Source: CAYMLL01 sp964390645
GTDB lineage: Bacteria > Planctomycetota > UBA8108
DNA: 26,086 nucleotides
Assembly (NCBI GenBank): GCA_964390645.1
Contig: CAYMLL010000076.1
Coordinates: 1-26,086 of the forward strand
Direction: 5' to 3'
Under the pieces are notes generated by a model. It worked only from the letters and a program-made list of their open reading frames with translations, did not search any database and was not told where the DNA came from. Position numbers and translations under genes: made by a program. Numbering within the stretch: the first letter of the stretch is position 1; each line of letters starts with the position of its first letter. Of the stretch, positions 16,034 through 22,804 are shown in pieces.

Positions 16034-16630
16034 TCAACCCATGACCTCGACCTGGTCGACGGGGACGAAGTCGTCACAGGTCTTCATGTCGAAGTCGCGG
16101 CAGATTTGTGGCCGGTGCTCGTAGACCGTGCAGCGAAACAGGCCTTCGTCGTTCTCCTGGAGGAAGACGCACTTCTCCTCTCCCTCGTCGTCGTCGTCGC
16201 AGCGCAGCTGGCGCCGGTAGTCGCCACACCAGTCCACGGCCTCGACCGTGTACTCGCGTCGTAGCTCTTCGAGGTCGAGCCCGAGACCGAGGCGCAGGCG
16301 CTCCAGGTCCTCGGGAGTCGTCAAGACGTTGTACTTGCGACAGCACGGAGAGCCTTCGCAGCGGTCGCAGTGGACCTTCGCGCGTTCGGGATCGGGTTGC
16401 TGCATGCGGTTGCGGACGATACGAAAGAGCTCGCGGCACGCGTCCTGGAGCTCTTCGTCGCCGTAGACGTCGAAGGTGCGGCTGCCTCGCTTGTACGTGT
16501 ACCAGAGGTCGGTCGTCTGCTCCTGGGGCAGGTCGAACTCCACTTCGAGGTCACCGCCCTGATCGAGGCTCAGCGAGTGGATCGACATGCCGTTGAGCGC
16601 GAACAGGGAGCGGGGCTTTTTCTGCGACAT
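16034..16630 (-). CDS. YkgJ family (UPF0153) cysteine-cluster protein
   Basis: 198 aa. The diagnostic cluster CDRCEGSPCC places cysteines at 88, 91, 96 and 97, followed by C154, C167 and C177 in CVFLQEN...RCTVYEHRPQICRDF, the conserved C-terminal half of the UPF0153 family, plus C185. The family is thought to bind Zn or an iron-sulfur centre, but its function is unknown. The N-terminal 80 residues are extra and specific to this protein. There is an AGAAGA ribosome site directly upstream. It sits between hemF (45 bp upstream) and trpS (8 bp downstream) in one orientation, which could indicate co-regulation, perhaps through a metal link; that is inference only. Confidence 0.9.
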   Translation of the reverse strand: MSQKKPRSLFALNGMSIHSLSLDQGGDLEVEFDLPQEQTTDLWYTYKRGSRTFDVYGDEELQDACRELFRIVRNRMQQPDPERAKVHCDRCEGSPCCRKYNVLTTPEDLERLRLGLGLDLEELRREYTVEAVDWCGDYRRQLRCDDDDEGEEKCVFLQENDEGLFRCTVYEHRPQICRDFDMKTCDDFVPVDQVEVMG

Positions 16631-16675
16631 TCTTCTCGCTGTGCGGATGAACAGGTGAATGGGAGAAAGTCCGAC

Positions 16676-17551
16676 TCAGTCGGAGCCTACCCAGTCCCTC
16701 GGGTTCTGCAGGACGTCGAGCAGATGCGCCTCTTCGGAGCCTTCGGGAGGCTGCGCATCATAGTCCCAGCGCACCGAGGGGGGAAGGGACATCAGGATCG
16801 ATTCGGTACGTCCTCCCGTCTTGAGCCCGAAGACGGTGCCGCGATCGTAGATGAGGTTGAACTCGACGTAGCGGCCCCGGCGTAGCAGCTGGTGCTTGCG
16901 CTCGCGATCTCCGTAGGGCTCGTCGCGCCGGCGCTCGACGATCGGCACGTACGCATCGAGGAAGGAGTTCCCCATGTCGCGCCAGAATGCCAGGCTGTTT
17001 TCGCTGACATCGAGGTAGTCGAAGAAGATTCCGCCGACGCCTCGTGCCTCGCCGCGGTGGGGGAGGTAGAAGTACTCGTCGCAGTCCCGCTTGAGCTGCG
17101 CGTAGTCGGCGATCTCGTGGCGGTCGCATGCAGACTTCCAGACGCTGTGGAAATGGACGACGTCCTCGTCGTGGAGGTAATACGGCGTCAGGTCACTTCC
17201 TCCACCGAGCCAGCAGCGACCGCCCTTCTCGATGTAGCGGAAATTCGCGTGGACAGTCGGCACGCGCGGGTTGCGCGGATGCAGGACGAGCGAGGTGCCG
17301 GTCGCATAGAAATCGCGTCCGTCGCCAGGGAGATCCTCCGCGAACGCCTCGCTGAGCTCGCCGTGCACCACGGAGACGTTGACGCCGGCCTTCTCGAAGA
17401 CGCTCCCCTCCTCGAGCACCCGGCTGCAGCCCCCGCCCCCTCCGGGACGGTCCCAGCTGTCCTCGCGGAACGTCCTGTCGTCGATCTGCTCCAGCCGTCG
17501 GCAGATCCGGTCCTGCAGGGCCCTGGCAAACTGGGCGCAGTGTTCTCGCAC
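16676..17551 (-). CDS. hemF: Oxygen-dependent coproporphyrinogen III oxidase
   Basis: 291 aa starting at a GTG preceded by a strong GGAGGTGA ribosome site. HemF uses O2 to convert coproporphyrinogen III to protoporphyrinogen IX, the aerobic step in haem synthesis. Family signatures are present in order: GGGGGCSRVLEEG near the N-terminus, LVLHPRNPRVPTVHANFRY (88-106) with His91 and His101, and the GGGSDLTPYYL block. They continue with YFYLPHRGEARGVGGIFFDYL, the YVEFNLIYDRGTVFGLKTGGR block near the C-terminus, and ESILMSLPPSVRWDY. Length is usual for the family. It is the first gene of a minus-strand run with the YkgJ protein and trpS, diverging from the htrA-type gene across a 189-bp spacer in which no clear promoter could be assigned. 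Confidence 0.97.
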   Translation of the reverse strand: MREHCAQFARALQDRICRRLEQIDDRTFREDSWDRPGGGGGCSRVLEEGSVFEKAGVNVSVVHGELSEAFAEDLPGDGRDFYATGTSLVLHPRNPRVPTVHANFRYIEKGGRCWLGGGSDLTPYYLHDEDVVHFHSVWKSACDRHEIADYAQLKRDCDEYFYLPHRGEARGVGGIFFDYLDVSENSLAFWRDMGNSFLDAYVPIVERRRDEPYGDRERKHQLLRRGRYVEFNLIYDRGTVFGLKTGGRTESILMSLPPSVRWDYDAQPPEGSEEAHLLDVLQNPRDWVGSD

Positions 17552-17740
17552 GGGTCACCTCCCTGGAAAGCGCCTGTTCTGACCGTCTCGTCGGCAGGCC
17601 CGACCGCTCTTCGGGTATCGTCGTCGCATCTGGGGTGGAGTCTTGACGGTTGCAAGGACTTACGTCGATGGCACGACCCTTGCTCCCGTTGCTTTCCGTG
17701 TTCGCCGCAACGCAACCCGTAGCAACAGGAGGATCCGATC

Positions 17741-18925
17741 ATGCGATCCAGAAACACGTTCTTGCTGACCGGTATTCTATCGGTCTCTCTGCTCGTGGCC
17801 GTCGTCGGCCTGCCGGAGTGGGCATCCCGAATGTCTTACGCGATCGAGGCCGGGGAGGCAACGGCGGTTGCGGAGCGACTGGCAGGCGTGCGAGATCTCT
17901 CGACGGCCTTTCGCGACGTCGCGACCGCCGCGAAGCCTTCGGTGGTCAGCATCCGTGCGACGCAGGTCGTGCGGGCAGGTCGTTCTGCGCCCTTCGGTGA
18001 CGTGCCGATGTTCGACTCGCGGCTGCGCGATTTCTTCGGCGATCGGTTCCCCGTGCCGTCCTTTCCCGACGAGCTGCGGCGCACCGGTCAGGGAAGCGGC
18101 GTCATCATCTCCGACGACGGCTATATCCTGACGAACAACCACGTCGTCGCCGACGCGAAGGAGATTGTCGTCCGGCTGTCGGACGATCGCGAGAAGCGGG
18201 CGAGCATCGTCGGAGCCGACCCCAAGACTGACCTCGCGGTGGTCAAGATCGAAGCCAGCGGGCTGCATCCTGCCAAGTTCGGCGACTCGGACGCGCTAGA
18301 GGTCGGAGAGTGGGTGCTGGCGATAGGCAGCCCCTTCGGCCTGCGGCAGACGTTGACGGCCGGAATCGTCAGCGCGAAGGGACGGGCGAACATGGGTATC
18401 GTCGACTACGAGAACTTCATCCAGACTGACGCCGCGATCAATCCCGGCAACAGTGGCGGGCCGCTCCTCAACCTGCGCGGGGAGGTCGTGGGCATCAACA
18501 CGGCGATCTTCAGCCGCAGCGGCGGGTACATGGGTATCGGCTTCTCGATTCCGGTCAACATGGCGGAGAGGATCCAGCAGCGTCTCATCGAGGACGGCAA
18601 GGTGACGCGTGGCTATCTCGGCGTGATGATCCGGGAGCTCGACGAGGAACGCGTCGCGAAGCTCGGTCTCGAGGAGAACACAGGCGGAGTGCTCGTCGAC
18701 AGGGTCGTCGACGAGGGTCCCGCAGCGAAGGCCGGGCTGCTTCCAGAGGATGTGATCCTGGGGCTCGACGGCACGCCGGTGAGCGACGTGCGCCGACTCC
18801 GCGAGCGCGTCGCCGCGGTGGCGCCGGGGAAGGTGGTCGAGCTCGAGATCCTCCGCGCCGGGAAGCGGCGACAGGTCAAGGTGGACATCTCCGAGCTGCC
18901 CGCCGGGCCGCGAGCGGCCGGTTGA
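17741..18925 (+). CDS. HtrA/DegP-type serine protease with one PDZ domain
   Basis: 394 aa. AGGAGG lies nine bases before the ATG. The N-terminus has a membrane segment (8-24) that is either a signal peptide or an anchor. The trypsin-like domain (about 55-285) has the catalytic triad His134 (LTNNHVV), Asp164 (TDLAVVKI) and Ser238 (NPGNSGGP), with the upstream GQGSGVIIS oxyanion-side strand. A single PDZ domain follows (about 293-388, RGYLGVMI, GLLPEDVILGLDG). One PDZ domain resembles DegS or HtrA2 more than the two-PDZ DegP, but the sequence type is the general bacterial Do family. It would act in the periplasm or envelope on unfolded proteins. No sigma-E type promoter is recognised upstream. 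Confidence 0.95.
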   Translation: MRSRNTFLLTGILSVSLLVAVVGLPEWASRMSYAIEAGEATAVAERLAGVRDLSTAFRDVATAAKPSVVSIRATQVVRAGRSAPFGDVPMFDSRLRDFFGDRFPVPSFPDELRRTGQGSGVIISDDGYILTNNHVVADAKEIVVRLSDDREKRASIVGADPKTDLAVVKIEASGLHPAKFGDSDALEVGEWVLAIGSPFGLRQTLTAGIVSAKGRANMGIVDYENFIQTDAAINPGNSGGPLLNLRGEVVGINTAIFSRSGGYMGIGFSIPVNMAERIQQRLIEDGKVTRGYLGVMIRELDEERVAKLGLEENTGGVLVDRVVDEGPAAKAGLLPEDVILGLDGTPVSDVRRLRERVAAVAPGKVVELEILRAGKRRQVKVDISELPAGPRAAG

Positions 18926-19110
18926 CGACGTCCAGCCGGCGCCAGGGCAGCCGTCTCGAGAGCGATCATCGTGGCCAGGGCTCGACCAGGATCTCGCCTC
19001 GCCTCGGTTCGGGCGTCTCGATCGGGGAGAAAATAGTCGCTGAAACCGATCGCCTCGGCGTCTGAGCCGGTTTCCGGGCGGTCCGGTAAGGTGCACCGCG
19101 CCAAAGACTT

Positions 19111-19159
19111 GGAAGGTCTGGCGGGGCTTGTGGAGCCGGCGGGTTCGCAGACCTCTTCC
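19111..19159. repeat. Two-tier inverted repeat after the htrA-type gene
   Basis: AGGTCTG (19114-19120) pairs with CAGACCT (19148-19154), and GGA/TCC arms (19111-19113 and 19157-19159) continue the stem past a 2-base bulge. The loop contains a smaller hairpin (GGCT...AGCC). It is 186 bases past the htrA-type stop and just before the -10-like box at 19178. It may act as a terminator for the protease gene or a regulatory leader structure; there is no T-run. Confidence 0.4.
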
Positions 19160-19177
19160 GCTGCCGCTCAAGGATGA

Positions 19178-19183
19178 TAGAAT
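19178..19183 (+). promoter_or_regulatory. Candidate -10 box for the DHH phosphoesterase gene
   Basis: TAGAAT is a good -10 hexamer. The region 15-17 bases before it (around 19155-19161, CTTCCG) is a poor -35. Transcription would start about 19190, giving a 77-base leader to the ATG at 19267, which contains the long hairpin at 19203-19242. An in-frame GTG at 19192 sits at the predicted start and offers a leaderless alternative. Confidence 0.35.
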
Positions 19184-19202
19184 CTCCGGGGGTGTTTGAG
19201 AC

Positions 19203-19242
19203 CGAGGAGCCTCTACTCGTGATTTCGGGTGGTGGCTCCTCG
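19203..19242 (+). promoter_or_regulatory. Long leader hairpin upstream of the DHH phosphoesterase
   Basis: CGAGGAGCC (19203-19211) and GGCTCCTCG (19234-19242) pair perfectly over 9 bp. After one mismatch a further 7 pairs (two of them G-U) close around a 6-base loop (TGATTT, 19220-19225). The whole stem is about 17 layers. It lies between the -10 box and the ATG, so if the transcript starts near 19190 it is a leader structure. The surrounding spacer 18926-19266 holds no gene that I can recognise. Confidence 0.5.
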
Positions 19243-19266
19243 CCTCGCTTCCGGGAATCCTCACGA

Positions 19267-20382
19267 ATGTCGACGGCCAACGCTCGACGCGGGACCACCC
19301 GCCACGATCGTCTTCTTCGCGCTCTCGAGGACGCCTCGAGTGTCGCGGTGGTGACGCACGATAACCCTGACCCGGATGCAATCGCCTCCGGCTGGGGCAT
19401 CGCGCTGCTCGCCGAGCGTGTGCTTGGCGTGTCGGCCCGCATCGTCGCGGGAGGGGCGATTACTCGTTCGGAGAATCGCGCCTTCGTCGATTTGCTCGGT
19501 CCCCCGCTCGACATCGTCGAGAACTTCGAGATCGAGGATGGAATGAAGATCGTCGTGGTCGACACGCAGTATCCCGCACGCCTCGAAGGCTGCTGTGGCG
19601 ACGAGGAGCTGGCTGCGGTCATCGATCATCATGCGCATGAACGCACCGCGAGCAGCACTGGCTCCGCGGGTGGTTCTCGGAACGGAAACGGTGTGCGCGA
19701 ACGTCTCGCGTTTCGCTTCCGTGATGTGCGACCGAAGGTGCTCGCGACGTCGTCGATGGTCGGCGGCTACCTGAAGGCTCTCGACATCGTTCCGGATCGG
19801 TCTCTCGCGACCGCTCTCCTCTACGGCATTCACACGGACGCGCAGGGTTGGGACGCGAAGTTCTCGCGCACCGACCGTGCCTCGATCGCATGGCTCTCGC
19901 AGTACTCCGACCCGGAGCTGCGCGCGCAGATCGAGCGCGCTCCGATCGCGCGCGCGTACTTCGAGGATCTTCTGCTGGCGCTGCAGAACGCTTTTATCTA
20001 CGGGAACGCGGCGATCTGCTTCCTGCCGACCTGTGACAGCGTCGAGGTCATCGGGGAGGTCGCGGATCTGCTCCTGCGTTGCGAGGGCGTGCAGCGTGTG
20101 CTCTGCGGTGCCGTCAGCGGTGATCGCATGCTCTTCTCGGCACGCACCAGCGACAGAGGTGGCAGCGCGGCTTATCTGCTGCGCAAGACGCTGCGCAAGA
20201 AGGGTGGCTGCGGTGGTCACACCCATCGCGCCGGCGGCTACGTGCCCGTGAAGTGCGGCAACGGAAGCCAGCAGGAGATCGAGTCGCAGCTGCGAGGGCA
20301 GTGGCTCGAGGCCTGCAACATCCAGCAGCATCGTGGCAGTCGCCTCGTTGCCAAGCGCGAGATTCTTCGGGCGCTGGACTGA
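19267..20382 (+). CDS. DHH/DHHA1 family phosphoesterase (NrnA/PAP phosphatase-like)
   Basis: 371 aa from the ATG at 19267; the frame is open to 19174, so a GTG at 19192 or ATG at 19174 are alternatives, but the hairpin region looks non-coding. DHH motifs in order: THDNPDPDAIASG (30-42) with metal ligands His31, Asp35 and Asp37, VVVDTQ with Asp99, AVIDHHAHE with Asp120-His121-His122, and GIHTDAQGW with Asp191. The C-terminal DHHA1 domain has GGHTHRAGGYVP, matching the GGGHxxAxG substrate loop. An unusual Ser/Gly-rich insertion follows the DHH motif (about 127-142). Family members cleave nano-RNAs, pAp or cyclic dinucleotides; which one applies here cannot be decided. It is likely cytoplasmic, and its proximity to the htrA-type gene appears incidental. 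Confidence 0.9.
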   Translation: MSTANARRGTTRHDRLLRALEDASSVAVVTHDNPDPDAIASGWGIALLAERVLGVSARIVAGGAITRSENRAFVDLLGPPLDIVENFEIEDGMKIVVVDTQYPARLEGCCGDEELAAVIDHHAHERTASSTGSAGGSRNGNGVRERLAFRFRDVRPKVLATSSMVGGYLKALDIVPDRSLATALLYGIHTDAQGWDAKFSRTDRASIAWLSQYSDPELRAQIERAPIARAYFEDLLLALQNAFIYGNAAICFLPTCDSVEVIGEVADLLLRCEGVQRVLCGAVSGDRMLFSARTSDRGGSAAYLLRKTLRKKGGCGGHTHRAGGYVPVKCGNGSQQEIESQLRGQWLEACNIQQHRGSRLVAKREILRALD

Positions 20383-20464
20383 TCGAAGCGGTCTGCGGGT
20401 AGAGCGCCGTCGTCCGTAACAAGGACGGTGATCGCGAGGCCCCGGACGGAGGGGTTGCGGGCAT

Positions 20465-20491
20465 CTCCCGCTTGCCTGCCTCGTGCGGGAG
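20465..20491. terminator. Candidate bidirectional terminator hairpin
   Basis: CTCCCGC (20465-20471) and GCGGGAG (20485-20491) form a 7-bp stem around a 13-base loop in the 156-bp spacer between two convergent genes. There is no T-run on either side, so the assignment rests on position and symmetry only. Confidence 0.3.
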
Positions 20492-20538
20492 CGTCTGCCC
20501 CGCGTCGAGTCAGCCCCGGGGGGCCGTCTGTCGCCGCC

Positions 20539-21837
20539 CTACCTCTTCACCTCCCGGACGGCGATGTTCCGGAAGCGCACCTTCGCTCCCTTCGGCCAGC
20601 CGCCGCCGCCGTGGACCTGAATGCCGACGCTTCCCGCATCCGCGATGCGCTTCTTGTCATCGACATAGTGTGTCAGGTGGACGCCGTTGAGCCAGGTGTC
20701 GATCGTTGGCGGGTTGCCCGTGATCCGCGCGCGTAGATCGTTGTATTCTCCGAATCGCCAGACCTTCGACCAGTCCTTCACGTCGAAGGGAAGGTCGAGT
20801 GACTGGGGATGGTTCTTCTTCGCGATGATGCCCTTCTTGTCGTCGAGGTCGTAGTTGCGCACGTTGAAGCCACCGGTACCTTCACCGAAGAGACCGCCGA
20901 CGTTGCCGGCGCCGTGCCAGTCGACCATGATCTGATAGCAGGCTCCGCGCTCGGTGGAGCGAAGGAAAACACCGCTGCAGACCCCCCAGTCGGGCTTTGT
21001 CTCGATCACGAGCTCGAAGTCGTCGAGCTTGCGATCGGTCACGAGGACGCCGCCGTTCCCGCTGCCGGGAGGATCCTGCTGCCCTTCCCAGGTGTCGCCG
21101 GTGTGTTTCCAGTCGCCGCCGGTGCCGTGGCCGGTCCGGATTTTGTGCCAGCCCTTGCCATCGGTCGACAGAGCGTCGAAGCCGACGGGAGCGCCGCCGG
21201 GCTCCAGCTCCTGGATGCGAATGTTGCGGTATTCGATGGCGCCGCTTCGTGCGTGATAGTCCTGGAGGCCGATGAGTCCCTTCAGCGGCCGCGACCTCAT
21301 CTTGGCATTCGTTGCGTAGCGCGCGTCCGAATTGACGACACCGTCTAGCCGTACGGTGACGCGATCGCCGAGGCACGTGATCTCGAAAGAGTGCCAGACG
21401 TCGGCGCTCTCGGCTTCCTTCGTCGGTCGAGGGCTTGTCGCGGCGACGCCGTAGATGGACGCGGTACAGTGCGAGTCATCGCGTGGCGCGTTGGAGATCT
21501 GCACCTCGAAGCCGGTCACCCACGGTGCGCTGTCCTTATCATCGGGTACACGGACGAAAACGCCGCTGTTGCCACCCTCGGTCACCTTCCATTCGAGCCT
21601 GAGTACGAAGTCGTCGTAGGTTTTCTTGCTCATGATCCGGTCGCCACCGGGCAGTGAGCGAATCACGCCGTCGACCACCTTCCACGAGTCCCTGCGTCCC
21701 TTGACAACGAAGTGCTGCTCGATGTTCTTGCCGTCGAAGAGCGAAACGAATCCGGGCTCTATCGGGGGGGCTTCGTATGCGTCCGAAGAGGGAGCGCAGA
21801 GAACGAGGACGATCGCGCACTGAATCAGCGTACGCAT
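20539..21837 (-). CDS. Secreted protein with two 3-keto-disaccharide hydrolase (DUF1080) domains
   Basis: 432 aa from the ATG at 21837, chosen because GGAGG lies nine bases before it and a signal peptide follows (LIQCAIVLVLCAPSSDA); the frame is open upstream to 22113 without support. Domain 1 (about 27-210) has FVSLFDGKNIEQHF, WKVVDGVI, GGNSGVFVRVP, FEVQISN, LKGLIGLQDYHA and IEYRNIRIQEL, the DUF1080 hallmarks. Domain 2 (about 225-430) repeats the fold: WEGQQDPPGSGNGGVLVTD, FELVIETKPDWGVCSGVFLRS, YQIMVD, VRFRNIAVREVKR. The family cleaves 3-keto-glycosides by beta-elimination in some characterised members and is expanded in Planctomycetes. Two fused domains is less common than one. It would act outside the cytoplasm, and could cooperate with the exported oxidoreductases 7 kb away. 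Confidence 0.9.
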   Translation of the reverse strand: MRTLIQCAIVLVLCAPSSDAYEAPPIEPGFVSLFDGKNIEQHFVVKGRRDSWKVVDGVIRSLPGGDRIMSKKTYDDFVLRLEWKVTEGGNSGVFVRVPDDKDSAPWVTGFEVQISNAPRDDSHCTASIYGVAATSPRPTKEAESADVWHSFEITCLGDRVTVRLDGVVNSDARYATNAKMRSRPLKGLIGLQDYHARSGAIEYRNIRIQELEPGGAPVGFDALSTDGKGWHKIRTGHGTGGDWKHTGDTWEGQQDPPGSGNGGVLVTDRKLDDFELVIETKPDWGVCSGVFLRSTERGACYQIMVDWHGAGNVGGLFGEGTGGFNVRNYDLDDKKGIIAKKNHPQSLDLPFDVKDWSKVWRFGEYNDLRARITGNPPTIDTWLNGVHLTHYVDDKKRIADAGSVGIQVHGGGGWPKGAKVRFRNIAVREVKR

Positions 21838-21978
21838 GGCGAGGTTCCTCCATGTCAGTGTGGTTTCGCGAAGGGTGCATCGTAGCACGACTCGACAACG
21901 CCCGGCATCGACCATCCGATAGGCCAGAGCGCAGGTGTGGGGCTGTCGTCTGTGCACCGGGATGGTCGAAGTCATGGT

Positions 21979-22668
21979 ATGAAGCGTGTCGAAACGGTCG
22001 GGACGACGCAGGACGCGACCGGGGTCATCGAAGGGTGCGACGCCCGGGAGGAAGTGGCCAACTCGGTCACTGCGATCATCGGGCTGGGCTTGAGCATCGT
22101 CGGGTTCGCCCATCTGCTGCGCCTGACCGCGGATTGCGGGAGCTTCCGCATGGTCGTGGGCTGCTCGGTTTACGGCGTCTCCGTGGTGATGCTGTTCGTG
22201 GCGTCATCGCTCTACCACTCGGCGAGACACCGGCTTCTCAGGCCGGTCTTCCGGCTCTTCGACCACGCCAGCATCTACATCGTCATCGCCGGCTCGTACA
22301 CTCCGTTTGCCCTGTTCTGGCTCGAGGGATCCCTGGCGTGGACTCTCTGCGGTGGGATCTGGGGACTCGCTCTCCTGGGCATCGTGTTCAAGGTCGTGTT
22401 TCGTTATCGCTACGAGACTTGCTCGACGATCCTCTATATCGTCATGGGGTGGGCCGGAGCGCTCGTCGCCAGGCCGCTCCTCGAGGCTTCCCCACTGGAC
22501 GGAGTGCTACTGGTTGTCACCGGCGGTGTCATCTTCACGGTCGGGACGATCTTCTACGTGCTCGACGATCTGCCCTACTTTCATGCGATCTGGCACCTGT
22601 TCGTGCTCGTGGGGACCGCGTGCCAGTACTTCGCGGTGATCTACTACGTGGTCCCGATGTCGAGCTGA
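21979..22668 (+). CDS. trhA: Hemolysin III family (PAQR) seven-helix membrane protein
   Basis: 229 aa from the ATG at 21979; an ATG at 21937 gives 14 more residues without homology-like sequence. Seven hydrophobic segments follow from about residue 29. The PAQR signature is present: SSLYHS with His80, RLFDHASIYIVIAGSYTPF (92-110) with Asp95/His96, and FHAIWHLFVL with His202 and His206. The two C-terminal histidines and His80 are the metal ligands in PAQR proteins. Bacterial TrhA homologues affect membrane lipid and fluidity state; a hydrolase-like role is proposed from animal relatives. It is on its own transcript, divergent from the DUF1080 gene. Confidence 0.93.
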   Translation: MKRVETVGTTQDATGVIEGCDAREEVANSVTAIIGLGLSIVGFAHLLRLTADCGSFRMVVGCSVYGVSVVMLFVASSLYHSARHRLLRPVFRLFDHASIYIVIAGSYTPFALFWLEGSLAWTLCGGIWGLALLGIVFKVVFRYRYETCSTILYIVMGWAGALVARPLLEASPLDGVLLVVTGGVIFTVGTIFYVLDDLPYFHAIWHLFVLVGTACQYFAVIYYVVPMSS

Positions 22669-22713
22669 GCGACGACGCCCTGGTGCTCTCCGGGCCGGCT
22701 GGCAGGTTCTTCG

Positions 22714-22741
22714 TTCACTTCCGTCCGACAGGCGGTATACT
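22714..22741 (+). promoter_or_regulatory. Candidate promoter of the metzincin gene
   Basis: TTCACT (22714-22719) and TATACT (22736-22741) are 16 bases apart. Transcription would start about 22748, at an in-frame ATG (leaderless) 19 codons before the preferred start at 22805. The hexamers are 4/6 and 5/6 matches to sigma-70. Confidence 0.4.
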
Positions 22742-22804
22742 CCGGCGATGGGGTGGAAGTGGATGCGAGCCAACGCACCATCCGATCTGGAGATCGCTCC
22801 GCTC

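Noticed and set aside
17687..17712. CGTTGC...GCAACG inverted repeat before the htrA-type gene
   Set aside because: A 6-bp stem with a 14-base loop is too weak to call at this GC content.
19120..19160. A T-loop-like ggttcgcagacc suggesting a tRNA
   Set aside because: No acceptor, D-arm or anticodon stem fits, and the bases are better explained by the inverted repeat.
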